From the NCBI RefSeq assembly GCF_000685865.1, contig NZ_JMKS01000003.1:1617001-1681000 (forward strand): DNA of 64,000 nucleotides, in the 5' to 3' direction. The stretch comes from Exiguobacterium antarcticum DSM 14480. Its GTDB lineage: Bacteria > Bacillota > Bacilli > Exiguobacteriales > Exiguobacteriaceae. Under the pieces are notes generated by a model. It saw nothing but the letters and a program-made list of their open reading frames with translations. It made no database searches and was not told the origin of the DNA. Made by a program: the position numbers and the translations under genes. This document shows positions 7,764-16,254 of the stretch, one piece after another; the stretch's first letter is position 1; every line of letters starts with the position of its first letter.

Positions 7764-7848
7764 GTCGTGTCGTTGCTAGAAAAATGTTGAAAAACACAAT
7801 CAAGCAGTAAAAAATCGATTAAGATAAAAGAAAACGGAGGCGACTACA

Positions 7849-8031
7849 GTGAATTATTGGTATCACTTTAAACGGGCATTCATTCCGATTGCGATTTTGC
7901 TTGTGACGTTAGCGATTTATCAGATGCTCTACCGGATGAACAATATCTGGTATTCGCTCGGCGGATTGATCTTAGTGTTCGCCGCGATTTATTTTGTCAT
8001 GCGGCGCTTAAAAGCAAATCCGGAAGATTGA
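7849..8031 (+). CDS. Small two-helix membrane protein
   Basis: 60 residues starting with GTG at 7849; GGAGG lies 8 bases upstream, a strong start signal. Two hydrophobic helices (FIPIAILLVTLAIYQML and IWYSLGGLILVFAAIYFVM) are joined by a short polar turn, with a basic/acidic tail RRLKANPED. Family not recognised. It lies between lysP and msrAB, with no terminator before msrAB 69 bp downstream, so the two may share a transcript. Function unknown. Confidence 0.7.
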   Translation: MNYWYHFKRAFIPIAILLVTLAIYQMLYRMNNIWYSLGGLILVFAAIYFVMRRLKANPED

Positions 8032-8100
8032 CTGAGCAAGATAGTAGGGACGTGGCACGGAACGCGTTAAAATAGGCATATACAGAGGAGGGGAAGCTAG

Positions 8101-9048
8101 ATGGCAAAAGCAATATTCGCAGGTGGCTGTTTTTGGTGCATGGTCAAGCCATTTCATAAATATGATGGTGTCGAACAAGTCATTTCCGGTTATACAGGTG
8201 GTCATACAGAAAACCCGACGTATAAAGAGGTCTGTTCAGAAACGACAGGACACTTAGAAGCCGTAGAAGTCACATATGATCCGTCCATCATCACGTATGA
8301 GGAATTACTCGAAATTTTTTGGCGACAAATTGATCCGACCGATGGCGGCGGACAGTTTAATGACCGGGGTCAATCGTATGAACCGGCTATCTTTTATGTC
8401 GACGAAGAACAAAAACAAGCAGCTGAACGTTCGAAAGCGGCGCTTGACGCATCCGGTCGGTTCTCGCGACCAGTAGCAGTCGATATCCGTCCGGCGAAAC
8501 CGTTCTGGCCGGCAGAAGACTACCATCAGGATTATTACAAAAAAAATCCGTTCCGCTATCAGATGTATAGTGTGGGATCAGGTCGAGCAAAATTCGTCAA
8601 AGAAGCATGGAAAAATCAAGATAAAGAGCAGGAACTGAAACAACGTCTGACGCCAATCCAGTATAAGGTGACACAAGAAAGTGGAACAGAACCAGCTTTC
8701 CGAAATGAATACTGGGATGAAGAACGATCAGGTCTTTATGTCGATATCGTCGACGGAACACCACTCTTTACGTCAAAAGATAAATTTAACTCGAATTGCG
8801 GATGGCCAAGTTTTGCAAAACCGATTTCTGAAGACAAAATGGAAGTCACTCTTGATACGACACACGGCATGACACGGACAGAAGTCCGTTCGGCTGACGC
8901 AGACAGTCATCTTGGTCATATTTTTGATGACGGTCCAAAAGAGTTGGGTGGCTTACGCTACTGCATCAACTCAGCAGCTCTGCGCTTTATTCCGTTAGAA
9001 GAGCTTGAGACGGCAGGATATGGGGAATATAGAAAACACTTCGAATGA
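8101..9048 (+). CDS. msrAB: Fused peptide methionine sulfoxide reductase MsrA-MsrB
   Basis: 315 residues with two catalytic domains that repair oxidised protein methionine of both stereochemistries. MsrA occupies residues 1-170: GGCFWCM with catalytic Cys10, then [17 protein letters not shown] and [16 protein letters not shown]. MsrB occupies roughly 185-310: [41 protein letters not shown] and [12 protein letters not shown] with catalytic Cys288. The second metal site is atypical: I do not see the CxxC pairs of zinc-binding MsrB. There is no signal peptide, so it acts in the cytoplasm. GGAGGGG lies 7 bases before ATG. A terminator follows directly. Confidence 0.96.
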   Translation: MAKAIFAGGCFWCMVKPFHKYDGVEQVISGYTGGHTENPTYKEVCSETTGHLEAVEVTYDPSIITYEELLEIFWRQIDPTDGGGQFNDRGQSYEPAIFYVDEEQKQAAERSKAALDASGRFSRPVAVDIRPAKPFWPAEDYHQDYYKKNPFRYQMYSVGSGRAKFVKEAWKNQDKEQELKQRLTPIQYKVTQESGTEPAFRNEYWDEERSGLYVDIVDGTPLFTSKDKFNSNCGWPSFAKPISEDKMEVTLDTTHGMTRTEVRSADADSHLGHIFDDGPKELGGLRYCINSAALRFIPLEELETAGYGEYRKHFE

Positions 9049-9060
9049 GTAAGACAGGCA

Positions 9061-9095
9061 GACAGCAAAGCGGATTCGTTTTGCTGTCTTTTTTT
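9061..9095 (+). terminator. msrAB terminator
   Basis: GACAGCAAA / TTTGCTGTC stem followed by seven T. Confidence 0.88.
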
Positions 9096-9120
9096 ACAAT
9101 TCTTTTAAGGAGGCGTTTTT

Positions 9121-10410
9121 ATGTTCACACCGGTATATGAAGAAATACGACAATTGACGATCTCGAAAGTGTTGGATTTTTATGATCATGAAGTTCGCGG
9201 ACTCGATGAAGCAGCGCGGCAAATAAAATATCAAAAGATGAGTACGAGTCCGTTTCTTTTTTTCCGTGGCAGTTCGCATCTCTTTTATTATGACTTGACG
9301 CGGATTCCGTTAGGATTCGATACACCGAGTGAGACGCCGACCTGGATTCAAGGGGATCTTCACTTCGAAAATTTTGGTGTCCATGGAAATGCTAAAGGTG
9401 AAATCATCTATGATGTCAACGACTTTGATGAAGGATACCTTGGGTCTTATCTATATGATTTGATTCGGATGGCAGTATCGGTTCAATTGTTTGCGAAGGA
9501 AGTCGGGTATGATCCGGAGCCGGCCATTACCGCCTACGTCCAGCATTACTTAGATGACTTGCGGGAATACGCAAAAGGCAAAAATCCAAGCAAGGTCTGT
9601 TTTACGATCGACAACACAAAAGGACCGATTCGGAAACTGATTAAAAAGGCAGAGAAAAAGAAAGCAGAATTGCTTGGTGAACGGACGACCGTCGTTGAAG
9701 GGCAACGGAAATTTTCTGATTTACCAGACATGAAACGGATAGATGCCGAGACGTATGCAGCAATCGAAGCTGTCTGGCCGGACTACATTGCTTCGATTGA
9801 CCAAGAAGATCGGCAGGATGCCGCGTTTTATGATATCAAGGATATCGTCTATAAATTCGATAGCGGGACGGCATCGATTGGTCTTGAACGGTACTACATC
9901 CTCGTCGAAGGAGAGGGTGGTGAACACGAGGATTTGATTCTAGAAATGAAGCAGGCACAAACATCTGTTCCGTCACTCTTTTTACCGGTCTATCTGGAGG
10001 ACGTCGAAGCGGTTCATCAAGGACGTCGTGTCGTGACATCACAAAAAGCGATGCAGGCACATGAAGATCCGTATCTTGGTTACGTGACGATGAACGGAAA
10101 AGAGTATTACCTTCGGGAACGTTCTCCCTACAAAAAGAAATTAAAAGCAAAGCATATCAAAAGCCAGGAAGACCTCGAAAACGTCCTTTCGATTCAAGGT
10201 CAAATTACCGCCAAAATCCATGCCCGGGCGGATAAGGACGCAGGAATTGACATTGACATCTTGGACCATCATGCGGACATTGTCATCATCGAATCGATTG
10301 GCGTATCAGACGCTGAATTTACGCGTCAAATTCAACGGTGGTCTAGTGCTTATGCAGCTCGGACAACGTTGGATTTCCAAGTGTTTTTAAGTTGGTTAGC
10401 TAATCGATAA
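9121..10410 (+). CDS. DUF2252 family protein, kinase-like fold
   Basis: 429 residues of the DUF2252 family, whose members carry a degenerate protein-kinase/aminoglycoside-phosphotransferase fold. Visible signatures: MSTSPFLFFRGSSHLFYYDL near residue 40, the GDLHFENFG motif around 90 (equivalent to the catalytic HGDxxxxN loop) and YDVNDFDEGYLGSYLYDLIR around 105-120 (DxD metal-binding equivalent). The C-terminal half has YVTMNGKEYYLRERSPYKKK and a late IHARADKDAGIDIDI. These conserved acidic residues suggest ATP or metal binding but no substrate is established. AAGGAGG precedes ATG by 7 bases. Monocistronic, ended by a 20-bp perfect hairpin. Confidence 0.9.
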   Translation: MFTPVYEEIRQLTISKVLDFYDHEVRGLDEAARQIKYQKMSTSPFLFFRGSSHLFYYDLTRIPLGFDTPSETPTWIQGDLHFENFGVHGNAKGEIIYDVNDFDEGYLGSYLYDLIRMAVSVQLFAKEVGYDPEPAITAYVQHYLDDLREYAKGKNPSKVCFTIDNTKGPIRKLIKKAEKKKAELLGERTTVVEGQRKFSDLPDMKRIDAETYAAIEAVWPDYIASIDQEDRQDAAFYDIKDIVYKFDSGTASIGLERYYILVEGEGGEHEDLILEMKQAQTSVPSLFLPVYLEDVEAVHQGRRVVTSQKAMQAHEDPYLGYVTMNGKEYYLRERSPYKKKLKAKHIKSQEDLENVLSIQGQITAKIHARADKDAGIDIDILDHHADIVIIESIGVSDAEFTRQIQRWSSAYAARTTLDFQVFLSWLANR

Positions 10411-10442
10411 ACACTATTTTCGAAGACCTTTCTTTCATAAAG

Positions 10443-10484
10443 ATTCTTTCATGAGACCGGTGCACACCGGTCTCATGAAAGAAT
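10443..10484 (+). terminator. Strong perfect-hairpin terminator
   Basis: Perfect 20-bp arms around CA (ATTCTTTCATGAGACCGGTG and its complement) followed by a T-run. Confidence 0.9.
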
Positions 10485-10551
10485 TTTTTTGTACAAAGAA
10501 AAATCATGTAAGCGATCAGCATTTTTGAAATGGGTCTAATGACCTATATCA

Positions 10552-10566
10552 ATTTATCTGAAAAAT
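10552..10566. promoter_or_regulatory. Candidate CodY-type box upstream of the APC permease
   Basis: ATTTATCTGAAAAAT matches the AATTTTCWGAAAATT CodY consensus at 12 of 15 positions, about 75 bp before the permease start. An inverted repeat ATTACAA-8-TTGTAAT lies at 10588-10609. Both are inferences from pattern only. Confidence 0.35.
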
Positions 10567-10642
10567 TCGTAAATTTTGGATTAAGTAATTACAACATTTC
10601 GATTGTAATACGAACTACACACACAACAGGGGGAGTATCATC

Positions 10643-12076
10643 ATGAGTTTGACGCGGAAAAAAGATGTTTCCGCTATGATTGCTGCGAGTCAACAGAACA
10701 ACGGACTTGCTCGAAATCTTGGCGCAATGGATTTAACGTTTTTAGGAATCGGCGCCATCATTGGTACGGGGATTTTCGTCCTAACCGGAACAGGAGCATT
10801 AACAGCAGGACCTGGCCTTATTGTTTCTTTCATTTTATCTGCTATTGCTTGTGGGTTAGCGGCACTCGCGTATGCGGAATTCGCCTCGACGATTCCCGTG
10901 AGCGGATCTGTCTATACGTATACGTACGCGACGATGGGTGAGATCTTTGCCTGGATCATCGGTTGGAACTTGATACTCGAGTATGGACTTGCGTCCAGTG
11001 CCGTTGCGGCAGGGTGGTCCGGTTACTTTCAATCGTTACTCGGTGGATTCGGTATTCATCTTCCGACAGCCATATCAGCAGCTCCCGGTGCAGTAGAAGG
11101 GGCCAAAACGTTCTTCAACTTACCGGCCTTCCTGATTTTGCTTGCGATTACCGGTCTGTTATCGATGGGTATCAAAGAAACAAAACGAGTCAATAATATC
11201 ATGGTCATCATCAAACTTGCCGTCGTCGTCTTGTTCATCGTCGTTGGTGTCGGCTATGTCGAACCGACGAACTGGGCACCGTTCACACCGTTCGGATGGG
11301 GTGGGGTCTTCTCAGGGGCGGCCATCGTCTTCTTCGCCTACATTGGGTTTGATGCCGTCACATCAGCAGCAGAAGAAGTACGGGAACCACAGAAAAACTT
11401 GCCACGTGGCATCATCGGTTCACTTGCGGTCTGTACGATCCTTTACGTCATCGTAGCTGCGATCATGACGGGAATCGTCCCGTATCAAAAATTTGCGGGT
11501 GTCGATCATCCGGTCTCACTTGCTATCCAAATGGCAGGACAAAACTGGGTCGCCGGCTTCATCGATTTAGGCGCAATTCTTGGAATCACAACGGTTATCC
11601 TCGTCATGACATACGGAATGGTGCGTTTAGCATTCGCGATTTCGCGTGACGGGATGTTCCCGAAAGTTTTCTCGGAAGTCCACCCAAAGTACAAAACACC
11701 GTTCAAGGCAACCTGGATGATTGGTCTCGGTAGTGCGACAGTCGCTGGACTCGTCCCACTCGACGTCATCGCCAACCTCGTTAACATGGGGACACTTGCC
11801 GCGTTCGTCCTGATTTCAGTAGCAGTCTTGATCCTTCGTAAAACACAACCGGACCTACCGCGGGCTTTTAAATGTCCGGGTATGCCGTACGTACCGATTG
11901 CTGCCATCGCTTCATGTCTCTTCTTGATGTTTAACTTAAAACGCGAGACATGGATTGCATTCTTCATCTGGTTAGCGATTGGACTTGTCCTCTACTTTGC
12001 GTTTGCCCGAAAGAATTCAAAGTTGGCACCGGAAAATATGCCGGCTGCCGAGTTGGCAGCGTCAGATGACAAATAA
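10643..12076 (+). CDS. APC-family cationic amino acid transporter (CAT/YfnA type)
   Basis: 477 residues and about 12 membrane helices of the APC superfamily, CAT subfamily. TM1 carries the substrate-site unwinding motif GIGAIIGTGIFVLTG, followed by GPGLIVSFILSAIACGLAALAYAEFASTIP and SVYTYTYATMGEIFAWIIGWNLILEYG, which is diagnostic for CAT-type carriers such as YfnA/YhdG and GkApcT. Further on are FFAYIGFDAVTSAAEEVREP and RDGMFPKVFSEVHPKYKTP. It probably imports a neutral or branched-chain/aromatic amino acid by proton symport; the substrate cannot be set from sequence. GGGGGAG precedes ATG. The intergenic region has a CodY-like box and a 7-bp inverted repeat, so nutrient control is plausible. 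Confidence 0.92.
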   Translation: MSLTRKKDVSAMIAASQQNNGLARNLGAMDLTFLGIGAIIGTGIFVLTGTGALTAGPGLIVSFILSAIACGLAALAYAEFASTIPVSGSVYTYTYATMGEIFAWIIGWNLILEYGLASSAVAAGWSGYFQSLLGGFGIHLPTAISAAPGAVEGAKTFFNLPAFLILLAITGLLSMGIKETKRVNNIMVIIKLAVVVLFIVVGVGYVEPTNWAPFTPFGWGGVFSGAAIVFFAYIGFDAVTSAAEEVREPQKNLPRGIIGSLAVCTILYVIVAAIMTGIVPYQKFAGVDHPVSLAIQMAGQNWVAGFIDLGAILGITTVILVMTYGMVRLAFAISRDGMFPKVFSEVHPKYKTPFKATWMIGLGSATVAGLVPLDVIANLVNMGTLAAFVLISVAVLILRKTQPDLPRAFKCPGMPYVPIAAIASCLFLMFNLKRETWIAFFIWLAIGLVLYFAFARKNSKLAPENMPAAELAASDDK

Positions 12077-12108
12077 AAAATGCGATCCCGAGAGGGGTCG
12101 CATTTTTT
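12075..12108. terminator. Bidirectional terminator between the permease and glpD
   Basis: AAAAAATGCGA-CCC / GGG-TCGCATTTTTT, symmetric A- and T-runs, between convergent genes. Confidence 0.9.
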
Positions 12109-12129
12109 GCTTTCGTAATGAAACGGCAA

Positions 12130-13788
12130 TTAAGAAGGAAGAGCACTTTTAATGCGCACCGCATCAAACTCCCGTTGAATACTTTGATTCGCTTTTGCTT
12201 CTTCTTCTGCCGACCAGCCGAGTTCACTCCGCATTAAAGCTAGCACACCATCCGCATATTTTTCGGCATTCGGATAATCAAAGAAGACGGCGGACGCACG
12301 GCGGTTCAAGAAATCGCCCGGTTGCATGACGAGTTCGGCTTCTAATCCATATAGAAGTCCCCCGAACCAGTGCAACGGCAGCTGATAACGTTCCGCTTCG
12401 CTACCGCGCGAACGAATCAATTCGAAGACACGTTCGACATCCGTTCCGTAACGTTGGATCAACCAGGTTGTTTCCGTCGGAGACAACCCAAGTGCTTCGC
12501 CCTTCGGTTGTTGTTCTTTCATGTAACGGGCAAACCCTTTACTGCCATCCGGATGTCCGCCACCAAGTAAGATATCGTGTGTGCGTGATGCAAGATAAAT
12601 TCGATTCTCTTCCTCTTTGAATTGATCGGCGACCATATCGATGATCCGTTCCGCCATTTTCCGGTAGCCGGTCAACTTTCCACCGGCGATGGACATCAAG
12701 CCGGATTTTGAAACAAAAATCTCATCTTTTCGTGACAATTCGCTAGGGTCTTTTCCATCTTCGTGAATCAAAGGACGTAATCCGGACCACGTCGATTCAA
12801 CATGCTCGGCGTGGAGATCAACGTTAAACATCTGATTGGTCGCAGCGAGGATATAGTCGCGATCTTCTTCCGTTACACCCGGCTCGAGGATATCACCTTG
12901 GTAATTCGTATCCGTCGTCCCGACATACGTTTTCCCTTCGCGGGGAATCGCAAAAATCATCCGTCCGTCAGCCACATCAAAATAGACAGCTTGTTGGAGT
13001 GGGAAGTGTGCCTGATCGATGACAAGGTGAATACCTTTCGTCAAATGCAGTGATTTCCCGGATTTCGAGCCATCCTTTTCACGCAACTCATCGACCCATG
13101 GTCCGGTCGCATTGATGATTTTTTTGGCGCGAATCGTATACGTCTTGCCACTTAAGACATCTTGTACTTCGATACCAACGACCTTGCCGTTGTGATAGAC
13201 CAGGGATTCAGCTTTCGTATAGTTGACGGCACGTCCACCGTATCCGACAGCTGCTTTTAAGACTTCGACCGTCAAGCGTGCATCGTCCGTTTTATACTCG
13301 ACATAACGTCCGCCGCCCACAAGGTGTTCAGTCCGTAAAAGGGGTTCATACCGAAGTGTCTCTTCTTTAGATAACATCTTCCGTCGTTCGTGCCGTCTGA
13401 CGCCGGCCAGTTGATCATAGACCCGCAAGCCGACGGACGTGGAAAAGCTACCAAACGTACCACCTTCGACAAGCGGCAACATCATCCACTCCGGTGTCGT
13501 GACGTGTGGGGCGTTTTCATAAACGATGGCCCGTTCTTTCCCGACTTCCGCGACCAACTTGATTTCAAATTGTTTGAGGTAACGTAAGCCGCCGTGGACG
13601 AGTTTCGTCGAACGGCTTGACGTTCCTTCTGCGAAATCCTGCATCTCAATCAATCCGGTCCGCATCCCCCGGCTTTGCGCATCAAGTAAAATCCCCGCAC
13701 CTGTAATGCCGCCACCAATGACCAACACATCAAGCAGTTCTTGTCCCATCTCTTCGAGCCATGCTGTTCGTTCCGTACTTGAAAACAT
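12130..13788 (-). CDS. glpD: Aerobic glycerol-3-phosphate dehydrogenase GlpD
   Basis: 552 residues from the ATG at 13788, which has AGGGGG 9 bases upstream. FAD-dependent membrane-associated enzyme oxidising sn-glycerol 3-phosphate to dihydroxyacetone phosphate and passing electrons to menaquinone. The N-terminal Rossmann motif is DVLVIGGGITGAGILLDA; further family marks are GTSSRSTKLVHGGLRYL, INATGPWVDELRE, IFAIPREGKTYVGTTDT, STWSGLRPLI and SIAGGKLTGYRKMAERI. Length is typical for Firmicutes GlpD. No glpF or glpK is present nearby, and the leader is only 35 bp after the oxidoreductase gene, so the antiterminator leader known for B. subtilis glpD is absent here; it may be co-transcribed with the upstream gene. 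Confidence 0.95.
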   Translation of the reverse strand: MFSSTERTAWLEEMGQELLDVLVIGGGITGAGILLDAQSRGMRTGLIEMQDFAEGTSSRSTKLVHGGLRYLKQFEIKLVAEVGKERAIVYENAPHVTTPEWMMLPLVEGGTFGSFSTSVGLRVYDQLAGVRRHERRKMLSKEETLRYEPLLRTEHLVGGGRYVEYKTDDARLTVEVLKAAVGYGGRAVNYTKAESLVYHNGKVVGIEVQDVLSGKTYTIRAKKIINATGPWVDELREKDGSKSGKSLHLTKGIHLVIDQAHFPLQQAVYFDVADGRMIFAIPREGKTYVGTTDTNYQGDILEPGVTEEDRDYILAATNQMFNVDLHAEHVESTWSGLRPLIHEDGKDPSELSRKDEIFVSKSGLMSIAGGKLTGYRKMAERIIDMVADQFKEEENRIYLASRTHDILLGGGHPDGSKGFARYMKEQQPKGEALGLSPTETTWLIQRYGTDVERVFELIRSRGSEAERYQLPLHWFGGLLYGLEAELVMQPGDFLNRRASAVFFDYPNAEKYADGVLALMRSELGWSAEEEAKANQSIQREFDAVRIKSALPS

Positions 13789-13823
13789 GCATATTTCCCC
13801 CTGTTCATTTGAAATAGAGTAAT

Positions 13824-14792
13824 TTATTCTACTTCTATCCATTTACCCTCTTTTACGCTTTTTTGAGCACAATCGATAATTTTCATCACGAGGAGTGCTT
13901 GCTCCGTCGTGACGGCAAGTGGTGCCTCGTTTCGGAGTGCTGCTGCGAGATCAAGATAATAGTTTTTAAAGCCGGATTCAAGGAAAGGACGTTCTTCGAG
14001 GGGTTGCTCCGGTCTGCCCCACGTGTATGTTTCTTCTTTCGTATCGACGTGATCGACGAAATAACTGGCCTTCGTCCCATGGACAGCAAGTGACGGACCG
14101 GATGCAGGGACAAGCGATCCGATATGCAGAACGGCGCGTCGTGTTCCGAAAGCGAGAATCAGATGTGTATAGTCTTCGACCGGACCATCCGGACGCTGGA
14201 TCGTCTGATCACAAAAAACACGATCCGGTCGTTCGCCGAACAGTATCAAGGCCTGGTCGATCAGGTGAGAACCTAAGTCATAGAGGAGACCTGCACCCGG
14301 TACGTCTTGTTCCCGCCACCGTGCCCGGACGGTCGGGCGGTAGCGATCGTAATGCGCTTCGAATGTTTGGACGATGCCAAGTTCACCATCTTGAACGAGT
14401 TGTCGTAACGTCCGGAAGTCTTTTGTATAGCGGCGATTATGGTAAACTGTCAGTAATCGATTTTGCTGACGTGCGAGATCCGTCAGTTGTTCTGCTTCCG
14501 TCAAGGTGACGGTGAAGGGTTTTTCGACCAGGACATGACACCCGGCTAAAAGTGCCGTTTTCGCGAGGGGATAATGTTCTGCATTGGGTGTAGCGATGAC
14601 GACCAGGTCAATCGTTTCTGATGCTAATAATTGTTCGAGTGAAGGATAGACGGGAACATCCGGATAACGCGCAGCAACGGCTTCCGGGCGACTGGACTGG
14701 ACGGCAACGAGTTGATAATCAGGGTGTGTGATGTAGGGTGCATGTAAATGTTCTCCGGCAAGTCCAAAACCAACTAAAGCAGTACGAATCAT
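13824..14792 (-). CDS. Gfo/Idh/MocA-family NAD(P)-dependent oxidoreductase
   Basis: 322 residues from the ATG at 14792; AAAGGAAG lies 8 bases upstream. The N-terminal Rossmann domain opens with IRTALVGFGLAGEHLHAPYI, continues with VVIATPNAEHYPLAKTALLAG and carries HVLVEKPFTVTLTEAE, the EKP motif with the catalytic/cofactor lysine. The C-terminal half has GAGLLYDLGSHLIDQALILFG, typical of the family's GG..D.G.H.ID motif, where D and H bind substrate. Substrates range over sugars, inositol and sugar acids; this one is undetermined. Its stop is 35 bp before glpD with no terminator between, so a shared transcript is likely. Confidence 0.9.
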   Translation of the reverse strand: MIRTALVGFGLAGEHLHAPYITHPDYQLVAVQSSRPEAVAARYPDVPVYPSLEQLLASETIDLVVIATPNAEHYPLAKTALLAGCHVLVEKPFTVTLTEAEQLTDLARQQNRLLTVYHNRRYTKDFRTLRQLVQDGELGIVQTFEAHYDRYRPTVRARWREQDVPGAGLLYDLGSHLIDQALILFGERPDRVFCDQTIQRPDGPVEDYTHLILAFGTRRAVLHIGSLVPASGPSLAVHGTKASYFVDHVDTKEETYTWGRPEQPLEERPFLESGFKNYYLDLAAALRNEAPLAVTTEQALLVMKIIDCAQKSVKEGKWIEVE

Positions 14793-14847
14793 AAAGGACA
14801 CTTCCTTTTCAGTTAATACATTCAATCTATCATATGAGGTGAGCAAG

Positions 14848-15129
14848 ATGATTACAGAACAACAAGTCATTGAAAAAATGCGCCAGACGATGGCGAAAAT
14901 CGAACAGACAAGCGGCAACGTACAAGTCGAACACATCGCAGCGATGAAAGCCTATTGCGGATTATTGTTAGAGCAATCAAAGGAAGACATGACATCGTCT
15001 TCTGTCGTCCTGCCGTCAGTACCACAAACAACACAACCAAAAACACCAGATGTTGATCCGATGCTGGCGCGTTTCATGGGAGTAGGGCAGGAGAAAGACG
15101 AAAAAGGACCATCCTTGCTTGATTTTTGA
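14848..15129 (+). CDS. ywdI: YwdI-like small protein (DUF5327)
   Basis: 93 residues from the ATG at 14848; GAGGTGA lies 6-8 bases upstream and the in-frame GTG at 14839 overlaps that site. The sequence starts MITEQQVIEKMRQTMAKIEQ and ends PMLARFMGVGQE...SLLDF, resembling the small YwdI family of Bacillales, which has no known function. The N-terminal third is predicted helical; the middle is a low-complexity S/T/P linker. It is divergent from the oxidoreductase gene and followed 56 bp later by an SDR gene on the same strand. Confidence 0.65.
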   Translation: MITEQQVIEKMRQTMAKIEQTSGNVQVEHIAAMKAYCGLLLEQSKEDMTSSSVVLPSVPQTTQPKTPDVDPMLARFMGVGQEKDEKGPSLLDF

Positions 15130-15185
15130 GTAAAGCCCATCACTTTTGGGAATAGGATAAAAGGAAAAAATGAGGGGGAACGTAC

Positions 15186-15836
15186 ATGAAAACAATCATC
15201 ATCATCGGAGCAGGTCCAGGAAATGGAACGGAAATCAGTAAACGTTTCGGCCAAGAAGGATTTCAAGTCGTCTGTGCCGCACGGACGCAAGAAACGCTTG
15301 CAGCGGTCATTACAGAACTGAAGGAACAAGGAATCGAAGCCGTTGGTGTCGAGTGTGACGCGTCACGTCGTGCGGATCTTGAGTCGCTCGTCGAGTGGAC
15401 AAAAGAGCAGTACGGACAAATCGATGTTTTGGTCTACAATGCCTCGATTCTGCATCAGGCATCCGTTCTTGAGGTCTCAGCAGAACAGATTACGAAAGAG
15501 TTTGAGATCGATGTCCTTGGTGCGTTACATGCGGCACAGATCGTCGCACCGGATATGATAGCCCGTAAAGACGGCGCCATCCTGATCACGGGTGGCGGAG
15601 CTGCCTTACATCCCATCAAATCCTTGCCGGGTCTCTCGATCGGGAAAGCCGGTGTGCGCCAGTTGACACATATGTTGCACGATACGTTGAAAGACGACAA
15701 TGTATATGTCGGGACCGTTACGATTGCGGGGGAAGTCAAGCGCGGGACGGCGCTCGATCCGAAGAATGTCGCTGCAGCCTTCTATACGTTATATACCAAC
15801 CGGACGGAAGTTGAAAAAGTACTGACGGCAGAATGA
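15186..15836 (+). CDS. Short-chain dehydrogenase-fold protein lacking the catalytic Ser and Tyr
   Basis: 216 residues. The N-terminal Rossmann motif IIIIGAGPGNGTEISKRF is close to the SDR TGxxxGIG pattern, and VYNAS (residues 83-87) replaces NNAG. At the active site the classical YxxxK reads L150-S-I-G-K154, so the catalytic tyrosine is a leucine, and the catalytic serine region reads ITGGGAA. K154 is kept. The cofactor-binding half is intact, the catalytic half is not, so it may be a sensor, a non-redox enzyme or use different chemistry. GAGGGGGA precedes ATG. Its stop overlaps the next gene's start by 4 bases (ATGA), indicating translational coupling. Confidence 0.85.
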   Translation: MKTIIIIGAGPGNGTEISKRFGQEGFQVVCAARTQETLAAVITELKEQGIEAVGVECDASRRADLESLVEWTKEQYGQIDVLVYNASILHQASVLEVSAEQITKEFEIDVLGALHAAQIVAPDMIARKDGAILITGGGAALHPIKSLPGLSIGKAGVRQLTHMLHDTLKDDNVYVGTVTIAGEVKRGTALDPKNVAAAFYTLYTNRTEVEKVLTAE

Positions 15837-16186
15837 GACAGCTGACGGTCTATTTTGACGGATGGTGTCCACTGTGCCAAAAATCAAAATGGTTCCTGGA
15901 ACGATTGGACCGTTTTGACCAGTTGACGTTTATCGACGCCCGGCGTGTCCAAACGTTTGAGCAACCCCTGTTACTCGAACGGATGCATGTCGAGACCACA
16001 CAAGGTGTCCGTCATGCTGGAATTCACGGCATTCGTCTGCTGACGAAAACATTACTGGTATTGCGACCGGTTGATCCGTTTGTTTCGTTGTCGATTCGTC
16101 TCGGAATCGGAGCGGTGATCTATGACAAAGTCGCTAAAAATCGGGTGATTCCAGTCAGCTGCACGACGGATTGCCGAATCAATTAA
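15833..16186 (+). CDS. DCC-family thiol-disulfide oxidoreductase-like protein (DUF393)
   Basis: 117 residues. It starts RQLTVYFDGWCPLCQKSKWF, carrying the DxWCPLC motif that gives the DCC family its name (D9, C12, C15), the likely redox pair. A conserved second block, HAGIHGIRLLTKTLLVLRPV, matches the family's G..A...L....P pattern. Cytosolic, no signal peptide. It overlaps the SDR gene by 4 bases and ends before a terminator, so the two form an operon. Substrate unknown. Confidence 0.85.
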   Translation: MRQLTVYFDGWCPLCQKSKWFLERLDRFDQLTFIDARRVQTFEQPLLLERMHVETTQGVRHAGIHGIRLLTKTLLVLRPVDPFVSLSIRLGIGAVIYDKVAKNRVIPVSCTTDCRIN

Positions 16187-16197
16187 TCCAGATCCAG

Positions 16198-16230
16198 AAA
16201 GCGTCGACGTGTCTTATGTCGGCGCTTTTC
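16198..16230 (+). terminator. Terminator of the SDR-DCC operon
   Basis: AAAGCGTCGAC / GTCGGCGCTTT stem followed by a short T-run, just after the DCC stop. Confidence 0.7.
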
Positions 16231-16254
16231 GAACGTAAGGGGAGAGACATTAAC

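Noticed and set aside
10443-10484. Perfect 20-bp inverted repeat as a transposon end or attachment site
   Set aside because: Position right after a stop codon with a T-run makes it an intrinsic terminator; no duplicated target or integrase.
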